Part shown: piece by piece, positions 36,768 through 47,776 of the stretch
How the letters are laid out: every line of letters begins with the position of its first letter
Numbering within the stretch: the stretch's first letter is position 1
Assembly: GCA_026120035.1 (NCBI GenBank)
Contig: JALRME010000005.1
Span: 868,001-932,000 of the forward strand
Origin: Coleophoma eucalyptorum
Lineage: Eukaryota; Ascomycota; Leotiomycetes; Helotiales; Dermateaceae
DNA: 64,000 bases
Direction of reading: 5' to 3'
Translations under genes and position numbers: made by a program
Notes under the pieces: generated by a model
What the model saw: the letters and a program-made list of their open reading frames with translations, nothing else
Databases searched by the model: none
Told to the model about the DNA's origin: nothing

Positions 36768-38220
36768 TTAAGCGTCATCCAGCTCCTCAAAAAGCTGAAT
36801 CCCCCAACTCTCACTCGGGTTAATAAACCTTCTCAGATAAATTCTTCCCATGATTCTCAGCCGCGTCAATTCCTTATGTCCCAACTTACAATTTTCTACC
36901 GCTTGCAGATTTTCTAAGATCCTCTCGGGATGAGATGATTTGGGGATGACGCTCGTCCCACGTCCCATGCCCCATGCGAGTGCCACCTGTGCTGGCGTGC
37001 AGTTCCTCTCCGCTGCAATGGAGAGCATAACAGGATTCCTTAGCAGTGGTGGGATTTCTCTCTGTCTTTCATCATCTTCTTCTACGTCGACACTCTGTGC
37101 GGAGTTTTCAGACTCTTGAGATATCGGAGTGGAGTGTGCAAGAGGTGAGTACGCCGTGACTGCGATCCCGAGTGTCTTATGCGTCGCTACCCATGCCGAT
37201 TGCTGCAGGTAAGGATGTAGTTCCATCTGGTGGACGGAGGGCTTCACACCCGTCGAGCTGATGAGATCGTTTAGTTGTGCTGGAGAGAAATTGGCGATGC
37301 CAATGTTGAGGACTTTGGACTTAGGGAGGGCGATCATGGATTTCCATGTCTATATGCCACAGTGATATGTTAGACCTTATCATCTGGGGACCGGAAATTG
37401 GGTAATGGCTTGAGAGTTTTTGGTTCACGTTGAATGGGTGCCCAGGGCGATACTTACTTCTACATAGTCGAAATATCGATGCTCGGACGTCAAATCACTG
37501 CCTACAGGCCAGTGCATCAAGTAGAGATCTAAGTACTCGAGACCAAGATCCTCGAGGGTTTTGTCCAGTGCTGCTTCTACAGAAGTGAGATCGCCATGAC
37601 TATATCTGTCAGTATCTTGTACTGAGAGTGAAATGTTGGAAGTCTTGATCAGAGCCACATAGGAACATAAGGGAAAATAGCATCTAGACAGAGACTAGTG
37701 TGGATGCATCAAAGTCATCACAAGAAGAATGGGGCAGTATCTCAATGCCGTAGCACTCAAGAATTAACTCCGAAAAGACCTCTAGCGCCAAGTCCACTAA
37801 GTAAGTAATTGATCGAAGCAATTACCCACTCACAGAACGCGGCCTCTCAGAGATGTTCAAAAGGCAAAGTAGAGGGGGAGAAATGCAAACTCACTGATCA
37901 TTCCACAATTTACTCGTTACCCAAATCTCTTCCCTTTTGAGGCCTGCCTTCTCCAAGCCATCTTTGATCCCTTCTCCAACTTCCTTCTCATTCCGATAAA
38001 TAGCTGCACCATCGATCTGTCGATAACCAGCTTGAATGGCGTACGAAACCGCTGCGCTTGTGTTTATGGATGAGATGTCGAGATTCCATGTCCCGAATCC
38101 AATTAGTGGCTGTGATACTGTGGATTTGAGAGAGGGTGTGCTAGGAAGGATGGGTTGCTGTTTCTCGTAAGATAGAGCGGAGGAGAGGGGGAGGAGTAAA
38201 AGGGCGGTTGGAAGCCTCAT
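36768..38220 (-). CDS. Aldo-keto reductase with an apparent signal peptide
   Basis: NADPH-dependent carbonyl reductase of the AKR superfamily. Exons are 37895-38220, 37458-37605 and 36768-37349, giving 351 residues. The tetrad is complete: Asp70 and Tyr75 ([12 protein letters not shown]), Lys104 ([10 protein letters not shown]) and His140 ([11 protein letters not shown]). Later motifs include [34 protein letters not shown] and the cofactor-binding [17 protein letters not shown]. The N-terminus [17 protein letters not shown] looks like a secretory signal peptide, which is unusual for this normally cytosolic family. An acidic insert ([13 protein letters not shown]) sits after AYSPLA. Intron 1 is 289 bp, far longer than the others in the window, but the flanking exons join without a gap in the family pattern. 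Convergent with the GPATCH1-like gene, 186 bp away. Confidence 0.87.
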
Positions 38221-38925
38221 TTTGGAAGAAGGTATATATGTGAGCTGGGGTTGAGGTTTGTAGAAAATGGGAGAATAGGCACGAGGACAGTATTTACATA
38301 TTTCGCGATACTTATCTATGACGTTCATGCAGGTTGACCAACGAGACAAGAAGGTGGGGGTTGGGTAGACAGGGATCTTCGGCATCAACCTTGATGCTTG
38401 CCTTGACTGGAATGAGAAATGGTCTGAGAACTCGACATTGCTCACGATATCTATTTCTGAGTCTAGTCTTGGTATCTATCTTGGCTACCTTATGATATGG
38501 GCCTCTCCTTAAGCGATATATATCGGCCCGTCGCAAAAGAAAAACGTTAAAAATCGAAACGTCTCCTATCTATTCTGAACCAACGCTTTCTTATTACAAA
38601 CACCTCGTTCTTCAGCCTTTCTCCTCGCTTTAGACGAGTAAGTGGGCCTGTGAGAAGACGTTTTTATAGCGCGAATTGCAAGCAGTTGTGCGATGCTCGC
38701 TTGTTTTCCCAAGCACAGAACAGCTCTCCATGTAGAGGACGACCCCATTTTCCAGAGGTCGATGTGATCGTACTCAAAAGTCCTGAGCACTTTCACGACT
38801 CCATGTTTTAATACAAAGCGGTGTGACATTCCCAGCAAGTTTGTTCCAGAGTATCCACCCACTGTAAGAAAGGGATGAGCTCCAGCTTGAGGTTCTAGGT
38901 GTAAACAAGCACCTTTATGCACCAT
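38221..38925. other. Upstream region of the aldo-keto reductase and 3' flank of the Nudix gene
   Basis: 705 bases between two minus-strand genes. An open stretch of about 119 codons at 38566-38925 abuts the Nudix stop codon, but it has no recognisable motif and lies where a 3' untranslated region is expected. I do not call it a gene. Confidence 0.4.
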
Positions 38926-40280
38926 TTATCTGTCTCGTCTGTATTTCTGGACAATCTTCCAGATGAAAAGAACTGTTGCGAAGAGTCTTAGACTTGCGGA
39001 AACCCAAATTGCTCTCTTCACCATATCATAATAGCCCTCCAGGAGCAAACCAACTGCGTATGATTTGTCCGCGTTTTTCCCTCCTCTAGACACGGAATCA
39101 TCACTGGCAAACCATGGCTTGTCTCCAGGAGCAACAGCTTCAGTCTGGCTGTCGATAGCAGTCTGATTTGCAAAGCCGCTGCTTTTCAAACGTTCTTGGT
39201 TCCTCCTCTTCAGCGGTTGTGTCATGATGCTGACTATGAATCGAGTGTCCGGTGAAGTGAGTGTGGGATGTTTCCATAGCTCTACGGAATTATAGGGTGG
39301 TAGTTGATCTAAGAAATCTGCGAGTATACCTAGGGTAAGTCCCCAGAGAAGTAAAGGCTTGGTCTGTTGAGCCGGCTGTGCATAGTCTGCAGAATACCAA
39401 TTGTAGAGTCGGCTTGCCAAGGATAAATTTCCTTGTAATTGCTCTGGCTCATTGAGTGGGAAGAATTCTGCTTCAGAACTGCAAAACAACGATTCAGATG
39501 GTATCAGTCGTATCGCCGAAAATCGCATTTTTCCAAGTACAGTCCTTATTAGTGTCTTGACTAAGAATCCGCCTTGTCGCGCAAATCGATCGGATACATC
39601 CACGTCTTCGTATGTTCGGACAGAGGGTGAAAGCATGACTCGAAGAGGAACCCAGTGTGTGGAAGCGACTTCTGCCGGCTGTAAAGCAAACGGCGGTAAA
39701 TCAGGCTTGGTCCATATGAACAAGAAGGGGCAGAGAACCATGAGTCTAAGAAAAGTTAGTGGGGAATTAAATGTATGGTTTGCAGTTTGACATACGGAAC
39801 TTTGCCCCAAGAAGTACTAACAACTCTCTCGGGAAGGTTACCAACGAAAAGAGCATTCGGCGATGTCAAATCCAACCCAATCTCCTCTGAGGTCTCTCTT
39901 ATAGCTGTAGCTTTGTCATCTGCATCTTCCGGGTCTCTCTTTCCACCGGGTAAAGCTACATGGCTTGTCCATCTGTCACCCTCGCGAGCTGCGCGCTTTA
40001 TGAACACAACTTCAGCATCTCCATTCTGAACCCATGGCTGTGCGAAGAAGCTCTCAATCTGCGAAGCATTCGATGCTTCATGATCCGGTCCTTCGGCTGT
40101 CTCTGGTGGACATTCTCCCCATTTTGGTCTTATTCGAAGTACGAGAGCAACTGATGCTCGCTTTTTGCAACCTTCGGGGTTTGGTACGTAAGGATAGGGA
40201 TTTTGAGCTATGTCAATCAATGTGTTGCACAGAGCTTCGTTAAGAGCCGCCGACCCTTTGCCCTTGGGTTTCTCTGCCAT
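38926..40280 (-). CDS. Nudix hydrolase, coenzyme A diphosphatase-like, with C-terminal hydrophobic segment
   Basis: Exons are 39796-40280 and 38926-39745, giving 434 residues. The Nudix box lies at about 112-136: PGGKRDPEDADDKATAIRET followed by SEEIGL. The spacing, with Asp in place of the first Glu and eight residues before RE, is that of the PCD1/NUDT7/NUDT8 branch that cleaves CoA and related nucleoside diphosphate derivatives. Upstream is RASVALVLRI and VVFIKRAAREGDRW, the usual first strands. The 50-bp intron joins WGKVP to LMVLCPFLFIW. The C-terminal half has no motif I recognise until the end, where RAIWVSASLRLFATVLFIWK and IVQKYRRDR form a hydrophobic helix with a basic tail, a possible membrane anchor. 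Start at 40280 is the first in-frame ATG. Divergent from the antiporter gene. Confidence 0.88.
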
Positions 40281-41905
40281 CGTCAGTCCTCTACACGCTG
40301 CTTACTCTCACATAAATGTTGAGATGATAGTGTCATAGGACGAACTAAATTGGGTTGTTCGGACTAATGAAAGTCCGAGTATGATAAGAACAAACATGGA
40401 TATCCTCGCTTACATCGGCTGTAATACAAGGAGATAGATGTACTATCAAATTTTGTCAAAAGCAATGCTGAATGGCTACTGTATCGCTTTCTAGAAGATT
40501 TGAGACGACCACAAAAGAATCTCTCCTCTACGGGTGGGGGCTTGTTATTATGCCAATAGCTGTGACAAACGGAACCAACAAGACTGTCAAAAGTATCCGG
40601 GGCGAGACAATACAAGCGAGCTAGTATTGTTTTTCTGATCGAAATAGAGATCCCACGAGTTAATGAACATATCTGGTGATTGGATTATGAATCTTTAGAA
40701 TTTCTATTTGCTCAAATCTATCTCTTAAGCTCCTTACAGCTATAACTTATCCTTATGGGTTATATGAATACATACAAGTCTGGTAGCGATAGTTATGAAA
40801 ATAGAGATATCGCATTTGCACAAGAATGGTGGCCAAAAAGGAGTCGATAGATTGCACAAAAGAATTTGCCAAGATAGTTCTAGTTGATTCACTGGCCACG
40901 TGTATCAAGTACATTGCCGTCAGCAATACGTAAATAAACTTTCAAATGAACTGCCAGAGATATGTTCTACTCCACGCCAAGACGTAAAATACTGCAGGTG
41001 AGAAGCATAATGAAAGCATTTCGACGTGCAACGGAACGGGGTTGGAAACGAGATCCACTTTATTTCGGATATATGTGGAGGAATCCCCTGATTATGGTCT
41101 CAAACTCGACTGTATTCTTACACGCATGCCTTGCTAAAAGTCCGCTTCCCCATGGAGAGCACCTTAATTTTTATGGAGAACCATGACCTTGTCTAGGCTC
41201 GGCATCCATATGGAATAACTAATGCGCATCAGAAGAACACCTTTTATTCAGCAATTGCTCATGTGTGCAATATCAAAATCCCAATCCAGCAATCGGCCAA
41301 GACGCTTTGTCTTTTCGTCCCACGATAGAATCCCAAGACCCATACGGAGTACTCGCAAACTCTATTGCGCGTCTGGTGTGGCTCGATCCCGGTAAGCTGT
41401 GTCAACCACGAGCAAAGGCAAAGAATGGCTTAGTATTCGGTGTCACCAGCCAAAACGGTGAAGCCAGAGAGCTGTCGCATGATCCATGCGTATCGAAAGG
41501 TTGCAAACATGCGGAGATGGTAGCTGTCACATGTCCAGGCATGGCTTAGGAGGCAAAGCAGACGCCAAAGCAAGTGTAAATTGGCTGAGGAAGTTTAACA
41601 CACCCCAAGATTGCGCCTCGCTCAGGCCTCGACCGGTACTGATAGGTTGGACGAGGGGTTCTTTCAGGGTTCAATAGCGTTTTCCCCACCAACCCCAAGC
41701 TCCAAGAAAAAGCCTCTCGAACGATCACTGGCAGAAACGTTACGCCAAGCTTAACCAGAACCTCACCGCATGGTCGAATCACATAATCTTATCGTTATGC
41801 TCCCATGTCAGACTGACTTCTTAACCTCCAGCTCGTCCTGGCGGACTCGAGTCCCTTCGCTCCTCCTCCCCACCACCATCCTCCAACATTGACATCGACC
41901 CCGCC
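40281..41905. promoter_or_regulatory. Divergent intergenic region between the Nudix and K+/H+ antiporter genes
   Basis: 1.6 kb, AT-rich from about 40620 to 40950. Expected to hold both promoters. Short frames on both strands (for example near 41265-41549) have no recognisable content. No transposon or RNA gene was seen. Confidence 0.4.
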
Positions 41906-44857
41906 ATGTCTTCTATAGCTTCAGTGGTGACACAAACGGTCACGACGACTGTGTCGTCGGCGTCGGCATCGTCAACATTGCGAGCTGCACCGCAAGGTGG
42001 TATTCTTGAAGGATTGGATCCTACGACGTACAGCAGTAGCAGCCCTATCACGCTGTTCATCATTCAGGTACACACATCCCGCATCTTTTGTCGTGTGGAG
42101 GACCGTAGGTGCTGCAACATGCCGATCAACCCCACGTTTTCTCGAACAAACTCGTGACTACCCCGGTTTGAGGCTTGGAAAAGAGTAGTCGCGTTTAAAT
42201 TTCGTATTGCAATTCTTAGGTATTATTTCTTCTAACAATATCTGGTTGTAGGCAGGCATTATCATTATTTTCTGCCGCATCCTCCACTGGCCGCTGTCGA
42301 AAATTCGCCAACCTCGAGTGATTGCCGAGGTCATCGGTGGGATCATACTGGGTCCTTCAGTCATGATGAGGATACCGGGCTTCAAAGATACTATATTTCC
42401 TACTGCATCAATGCCTATACTAAACCTGGTTGCCAACCTGGGCTTGATTCTCTTCCTGTTCTTGGTTGCGCTCGAAGTCGATATGCGGATGTTTTTGAAT
42501 AATTGGAGAGTCGCACTTAGTGTAGGACTCGCAGGGATGATATTGCCATTTGGATTAGGAGTTGCTATCGCCTATGGTTTATATCACCAATTCCGGACAG
42601 ATTCTGGCTTGGTGCCGATCACTTTTGGGGTTTACGCTCTCTTCATAGGCACTGCTCTGTCGATAACTGCATTTCCAGTCCTCTGTCGGATCCTGACCGA
42701 ATTGAAGCTCCTTGGTACACCGGTAGGCGTTACCGTGCTAGCTGCTGGAGTTGGAAACGATGTTACTGGCTGGATTCTTCTGGCTCTCTGCGTAGCCTTG
42801 GTGAACCAAGGATCTGGACTTACGGCTCTCTGGGTCTTACTCTGCTGTGTCGGTTGGGTTCTATTTCTCATCTTCGCCATTCGCCCATGTTTCCTCTACA
42901 TGCTTCGCCGTACTGGCAGCATTCAAAATGGACCAACCCAAACAATGGTGGCTGTCACCCTGTTATTGACATTGACATCTGCGTGGTTTACTGGTATTAT
43001 TGGTGTACACCCAATTTTTGGTGGTTTCCTCGTTGGACTGATATGTCCCCATGATGGCGGTTTTGCAATCAAGCTCACGGAGAAGATTGAGGATCTTGTT
43101 ACAGTGCTGTTTCTACCCCTCTACTTCGCTCTTTCTGGACTTAGCACTGACTTGGGTCTCTTGAACGATGGCATTACATGGGCATATGTTATCGGGGTTA
43201 TTGCTGTAGCATTTGGTGGCAAGATTATTGGAGGCACACTTGCAGCTCGAGGAAACAAACTGGTTTGGAGAGAATCATTGACGATTGGAGTTTTGATGAG
43301 TTGCAAAGGTCTTGTCGAGCTTATCGTCTTGGTACGTCAATCCAGATCATCCGAAGTCTTTACTAACAGCATTAATAGAACATCGGTCTGCAAGCCAAGA
43401 TCTTAAGCACTCGTACTTTTACTATCTTCGTCGTTATGGCTCTGGTAACCACAGTTGCCACCACGCCTATGACCTCATTCTTATATCCACCTTGGTATCA
43501 AAAGAAGCTTGATGCATGGAAGCGTGGAGATATTGATTGGGATGGCAATGCACTTGTTTCTGACGACAGTGCCCAAGAATCAGTTGAAAAGCTTCAAAAT
43601 ACACAAGTTCGCCGGCTCTTGGTGTATCTCAGGCTGGAAAGTCTGCCTAGCCTTTTCACTTTTATTGCCCTTATGGGTGGAGATGCGTCAATTACTGCTA
43701 AGAAGGTTCACAAATCTAAGAATGAGCTCGCCTCGGTCCAAGAAGGGGAGGAATCTGCCAGCGAAGGATCTAACATTATTCCAAAGCGTCCTCTTGAGGT
43801 TCACGGCGTGCGTATCGTTGAACTCACAGAGCGTACGTCATCTGTGATGAAAGTATCTGAGGTTGACGAATATACCAACCGTGACGCTGTGGTCAACACT
43901 TTCAAGACATTCGCTCAGCTCAACAACGTTGCTGTATCTGGAGGTGTATCAGTCGTTCCAGAATCATCTTTTACCGAAACCTTGATGAGTCAAGCTTCAG
44001 ACCTACATTCAGATTTAGTTCTGATCCCGTGGAGCGAGACTGGTAGTATGTCTGAGGGCCAACAGGACTATTCTTCGAACAATTACGATCGCTTCTCCAG
44101 CGGCACTCACTCAGCATTTATTGCAGAAGCTTTCCAAACTGCAATATGCAATACCGCAGTTTTTGTGAATCGCGGATTCGGAGGACCTGCTAGACAGGAG
44201 GCTCGGCCACTCAAGCGTACCATTAGTGGTCTGAGCCTACGAAGTCATCGAGGAGCACCGACGGCTCCAATTGCCGATCGAAGTCACCATGTATATTTTC
44301 CATTCTTCGGTGGCGTCGATGACCGTGTTGCTCTCAGATTTGTACTTCAGCTTGCGCAGAACAGCAACATTACGGCCACGATTATTCACTTTAATTTCCT
44401 TGCTCATACAACCTCTTCTTCCAACAAGACACCGGAAGTCATGCAGGAGCATGTCACAGGGATTTCAAGCAGGCCAGGCACTTCTCAACGGCAACTCCCA
44501 GAACCACTGGATGCTGAAACATTGACTGCTGCTGCAGAGAAAGATTCGGCATTGCTACACACTCTCCGAGATTCCTTGCCTTTAGAACTCGCAAACCGGG
44601 TTGTATTCGTTGATGTCAAGACTACTAATCCACTTGCAGATTGTCTCGAACATGCAAAACAAGAACTTGGACAATCTCCGAAAAATGCAGGTGATTTGGT
44701 TGTTCTTGGCAGAGGAAAGCATGCTCAACTCGTTGATGGTCCAAGCACATCAGAGCTTGGAAAGACTCTTGGTGCAGTGGCCGAGTCTCTGATTTCTGGT
44801 GGTGCTCGGGGAAGCATCTTAGTGATGCAGGCAGGCGGAAGAGGATTGGAAATATAG
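41906..44857 (+). CDS. kha1: KHA1-type K+/H+ antiporter (CPA2 family)
   Basis: Cation/proton exchanger of endomembranes involved in K+ and pH homeostasis. Exons are 41906-42067, 42252-43331 and 43379-44857, giving 906 residues. The N-terminal half is the Na+/H+ exchanger domain with about 12 membrane segments. Recognisable parts are PRVIAEVIGGIILGPSVM, NLGLILFLFLVALEVDMRMF, ALSITAFPVLCRILTELKLL, VGNDVTGWILLALCVALV, GVHPIFGGFLVGLICP and LPLYFALSGLSTDLGLL. It ends NKLVWRESLTIGVLMSCKGL and, across intron 2, VELIVLNIGLQAKILSTRTF. The C-terminal 400 residues are soluble and contain USP-like segments (DLVLIPWSETG, ADLVVLGRGKH-like text near 44690), as in yeast Kha1. Intron 1 is 184 bp. The second intron has a TACTAAC branch point. 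Confidence 0.94.
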
Positions 44858-45438
44858 ATACCAGTTTGCATTATTCATAGAGGACCAGGAGTTAATTGGG
44901 AATTGGATTGGATTTGCATGCAGATGGTGGCATTTTTCTTGGCCATGGTATCAATTCAAGTATAACATGATTGCGTAAACCATAACTATTGTTCAAATTT
45001 ATTCGTGATTGTGCATAATCATCCAATTCTTGCTGAACATTCTGAAAGGGCAACCCGGGCCGAGCCGTTGTTACCTACCTACTATTAGGCAGTGATGCTT
45101 TATGGGTGTACAACCACACGTGTTTAAACAGATTAGACAGTGGAGATTCCAATCTAGTCCGGATCTTGAGAGGAAATATCCCTCCAATAATTGATAAAAT
45201 TACTCAATGCCTCAAGTTACTAAGCTCTGCCAAGCTCTGCGTTCCGATTAGTCAAAGGTGCATGTGCATTCATAACTGCAGGGGAAGGAGATGATGTTTT
45301 CACTATTGCAAATGTAACTGTGATGCTGTCTTTTATTTCTATGAATCTCATAATTTATATAAAAGACATGAATTTTCCTTCTTCCTTGGAATTGTTTCCC
45401 ATCTCTTATTATGAACGGCAGTGCTCAATCACCTCACA
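44858..45438. promoter_or_regulatory. Intergenic region upstream of the tyrosinase gene
   Basis: 581 bases between two plus-strand genes. It contains the antiporter 3' flank and the tyrosinase promoter, including a TATA box at 45356-45365. No coding sequence supported. Confidence 0.45.
45356..45365 (+). promoter_or_regulatory. TATA box of the tyrosinase gene
   Basis: TATATAAAAG lies 74 bases upstream of the tyrosinase ATG, a good distance for a TATA-driven fungal promoter with a short leader. This suggests a regulated rather than constitutive promoter. Functional use is inferred. Confidence 0.6.
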
Positions 45439-47123
45439 ATGCAGCTAAAACCGAGGATAGTTCTTCTTTCTCTTCTATCGGTACCCTGTGGGGCTTTAAA
45501 ATATAATAATACTCTTGACAAAGTCGATATTCTTGCCATTGATAGTGCTGCAAAGCAAGCCAAGTATCATGCAGAACACAGCAGTAATTCGACCTGCAAC
45601 TACTCCGAAGCGTCAGTCCGTCGCGAATGGTTCGTCCCCTTTCCCCAAATTCTACACCCTTTCCAACTAACAAGAAAAATCAAAACCAAAGGTCTGACCT
45701 CACCCTTCCCCAGCGAAAATCTTATATTTCCGCAGTTCTCTGCCTTCAATCTCTTCCAGCAAAAACACCACTCGATCTCGTGCCTGGTGGGAGAAGTCGC
45801 TTCGATGACTTCCTCGCTAATCATATGAACCTGACCCTCACGATTCATAATACGACCAATTTCCTTAGTTGGCATCGTCACTTTCTTTGGACCTACGAAA
45901 AAGCTTTGAGAGACGAATGTGGCTACCGGGGAAGTCTACCGGTTCGTGCATTTTGTTCGTTTTAGGCATTAGAGACTGTTTCTTGGGGGGCAGGTTAGAT
46001 ATTGTGGAGTTCTATGACCTCTTATCGCCTGTTGGAATCTCGTCCTGGTGAAAGTAAATCAGGAAGTTGAGAAGGACCTGTTCACTAATAGAGATATCTT
46101 GCAGTTCTGGAACTGGGGAAAATATGCAGAGGACCCCATTAACTCGCCACTCTTCGACGGTAGCGAGTATAGTCTTGGTGGTAATGGTGAGAATATGGGA
46201 TATCCACCAGTCTGTGTCCCGAACTGCGAGACCCCGAATCTAATCATTCCTTCTGGTGTTGGTGGTGGTTGTGTGAGTAAGTGATATGCTTCTCTTTCAA
46301 TGTCAGTTGCTGCCAGGACTTGTCTTTCAAGCACATGTCAATGAGGGTGTCAATGACAGAGTGACTTTAAATACACCATTAAAGAGAGACATCCTGAGTT
46401 GACCCAATCCACAGCAACCGGCCCATTCGCAAACTACACGGTGAACCTAGGTCCAATTGCACCCAGTAGCTGGGCCGTGAATGCGTCAAGTGATCCGTAC
46501 GGACACAACCCACGCTGTCTTCGTCGAGACATATCAGTTTACACATCCTCGCATTCCACCACTGTCCAGCAAACCTACGATCTGATCACTCAGCACGATG
46601 ACTTGTATGGCTTTCAGTATGATTTGGAAGGGAACTATACATTGTTTGGTCAAGGGATTTGGGGCGTACATACTGGTGGCCATCTTACTATCGGAGGAGA
46701 TCCTGGAGGCGTAGGTCTTTCTTTTGGCTGTTCTTGATCTGTGGGCGAGCTGGGGACTGACTTGCTGAGCAGGATTTATTTGCAAGTCCTGGCGATCCGG
46801 CATTTTATCTGCATCATGCTATGATCGATCGAGTATGGTATGTATGAAATTCTCTTTCGATCTGTGATGTAGTCTTTCGTCCATCTGGCTGCGCTTTCTA
46901 GCTGACTTTCAATCTTACATGAAGGTGGATATGGCAAAACCAAAAACCTTTACAGCGGACTTATGAATTGTCTGGGACTATTACGCTTGCTGATATACCA
47001 CCTTCGAGAAACGGAACCCTGGATGACTTGCTTGATACGGGCTTTGCGGGTGCTTCTGGGCCCATTCCGATTCGTGAGGCTATGTCGACTGTTGGGGGAA
47101 AGTATTGTTATGTTTATGCTTAA
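45439..47123 (+). CDS. Secreted tyrosinase (type-3 copper monooxygenase)
   Basis: Binuclear copper enzyme that hydroxylates monophenols and oxidises diphenols to quinones, often in melanin formation. Six exons: 45439-45629, 45692-45941, 46105-46276, 46415-46710, 46773-46837 and 46925-47123, giving 390 residues. The N-terminus MQLKPRIVLLSLLSVPCGAL is a signal peptide. Copper site A is at His108 (DDFLANH), His116 (LTIHNTTNF) and His125 (FLSWHRHFLWTYE). Copper site B is at the GVHTGGH pair and LHHAMIDRVWWIWQ. Between them lie PFWNWGKYAEDP and NYTVNLGP. Each of the five introns restores family sequence; two (163 and 138 bp) are longer than usual here. There are several N-glycosylation motifs. The protein ends shortly after site B and lacks the C-terminal lid domain of larger tyrosinases. 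It is not part of a visible pigment cluster. Confidence 0.93.
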
Positions 47124-47776
47124 GCGGGAGGCAAGGACACAAAGGAGTGTCCAAGAGTGAAATGCAGTCAAGAGGGCGATATCAAGCTTCGGGTCCAATT
47201 GCAAATTCCTGGTACTGGAAATCTGCCTGGAGCACCCCCATGCACGTTCCTGCCTCCATGGACTATTATATCTCCACGCTAACTCAGACGCTGAAAATAC
47301 TTGAGAAATTGAACGTCACTATTAATTACTAGAGGTAATCCAGGAAGTATGTAGATTCAACTTGACTTAAAGCCATCCAAAGTATTATTGTCGTTTTTAG
47401 TCATCGAAAACCACTTGAGGCTGCCGTAATGATTGTTGGCCTATTTGGTGACTAAAATGATTTGAGTGATCTGCTGTGTTGCTGTTTTGATCTCACAAAC
47501 TTGGAGAATAATAAAGATAGGGTCATAATAATTAAGGTTATTTGGACTTTATAGTATAACCACCCTTAATCACTAGAAGCACCCAATTAATTGTAGCATT
47601 GTTAATAATTGAAAGTTTGCTGTAAATATCTCACTAACATCACTCAACATAATCATAACAACAGTATTATACCTACTGCACGTACACGATACTTAGTGGA
47701 AAACGGGATAGAGGCTGCAATAATGTATCTATTTTTCTCCTCGGAGATGAATTTACTACTATCCAGATAGTTAGCA
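47124..47776. other. Convergent 3' flanks of the tyrosinase and gcn20 genes
   Basis: 653 bases, strongly AT-rich from 47380 to 47650. A frame continuing after the tyrosinase stop has no recognisable content. If the last gcn20 intron were retained, that gene's frame would extend down to 47653. Confidence 0.4.

Noticed and set aside
38566..38925. 119-codon open stretch just downstream of the Nudix stop codon
   Set aside because: No motif and no independent start context. It lies where the Nudix 3' untranslated region should be.
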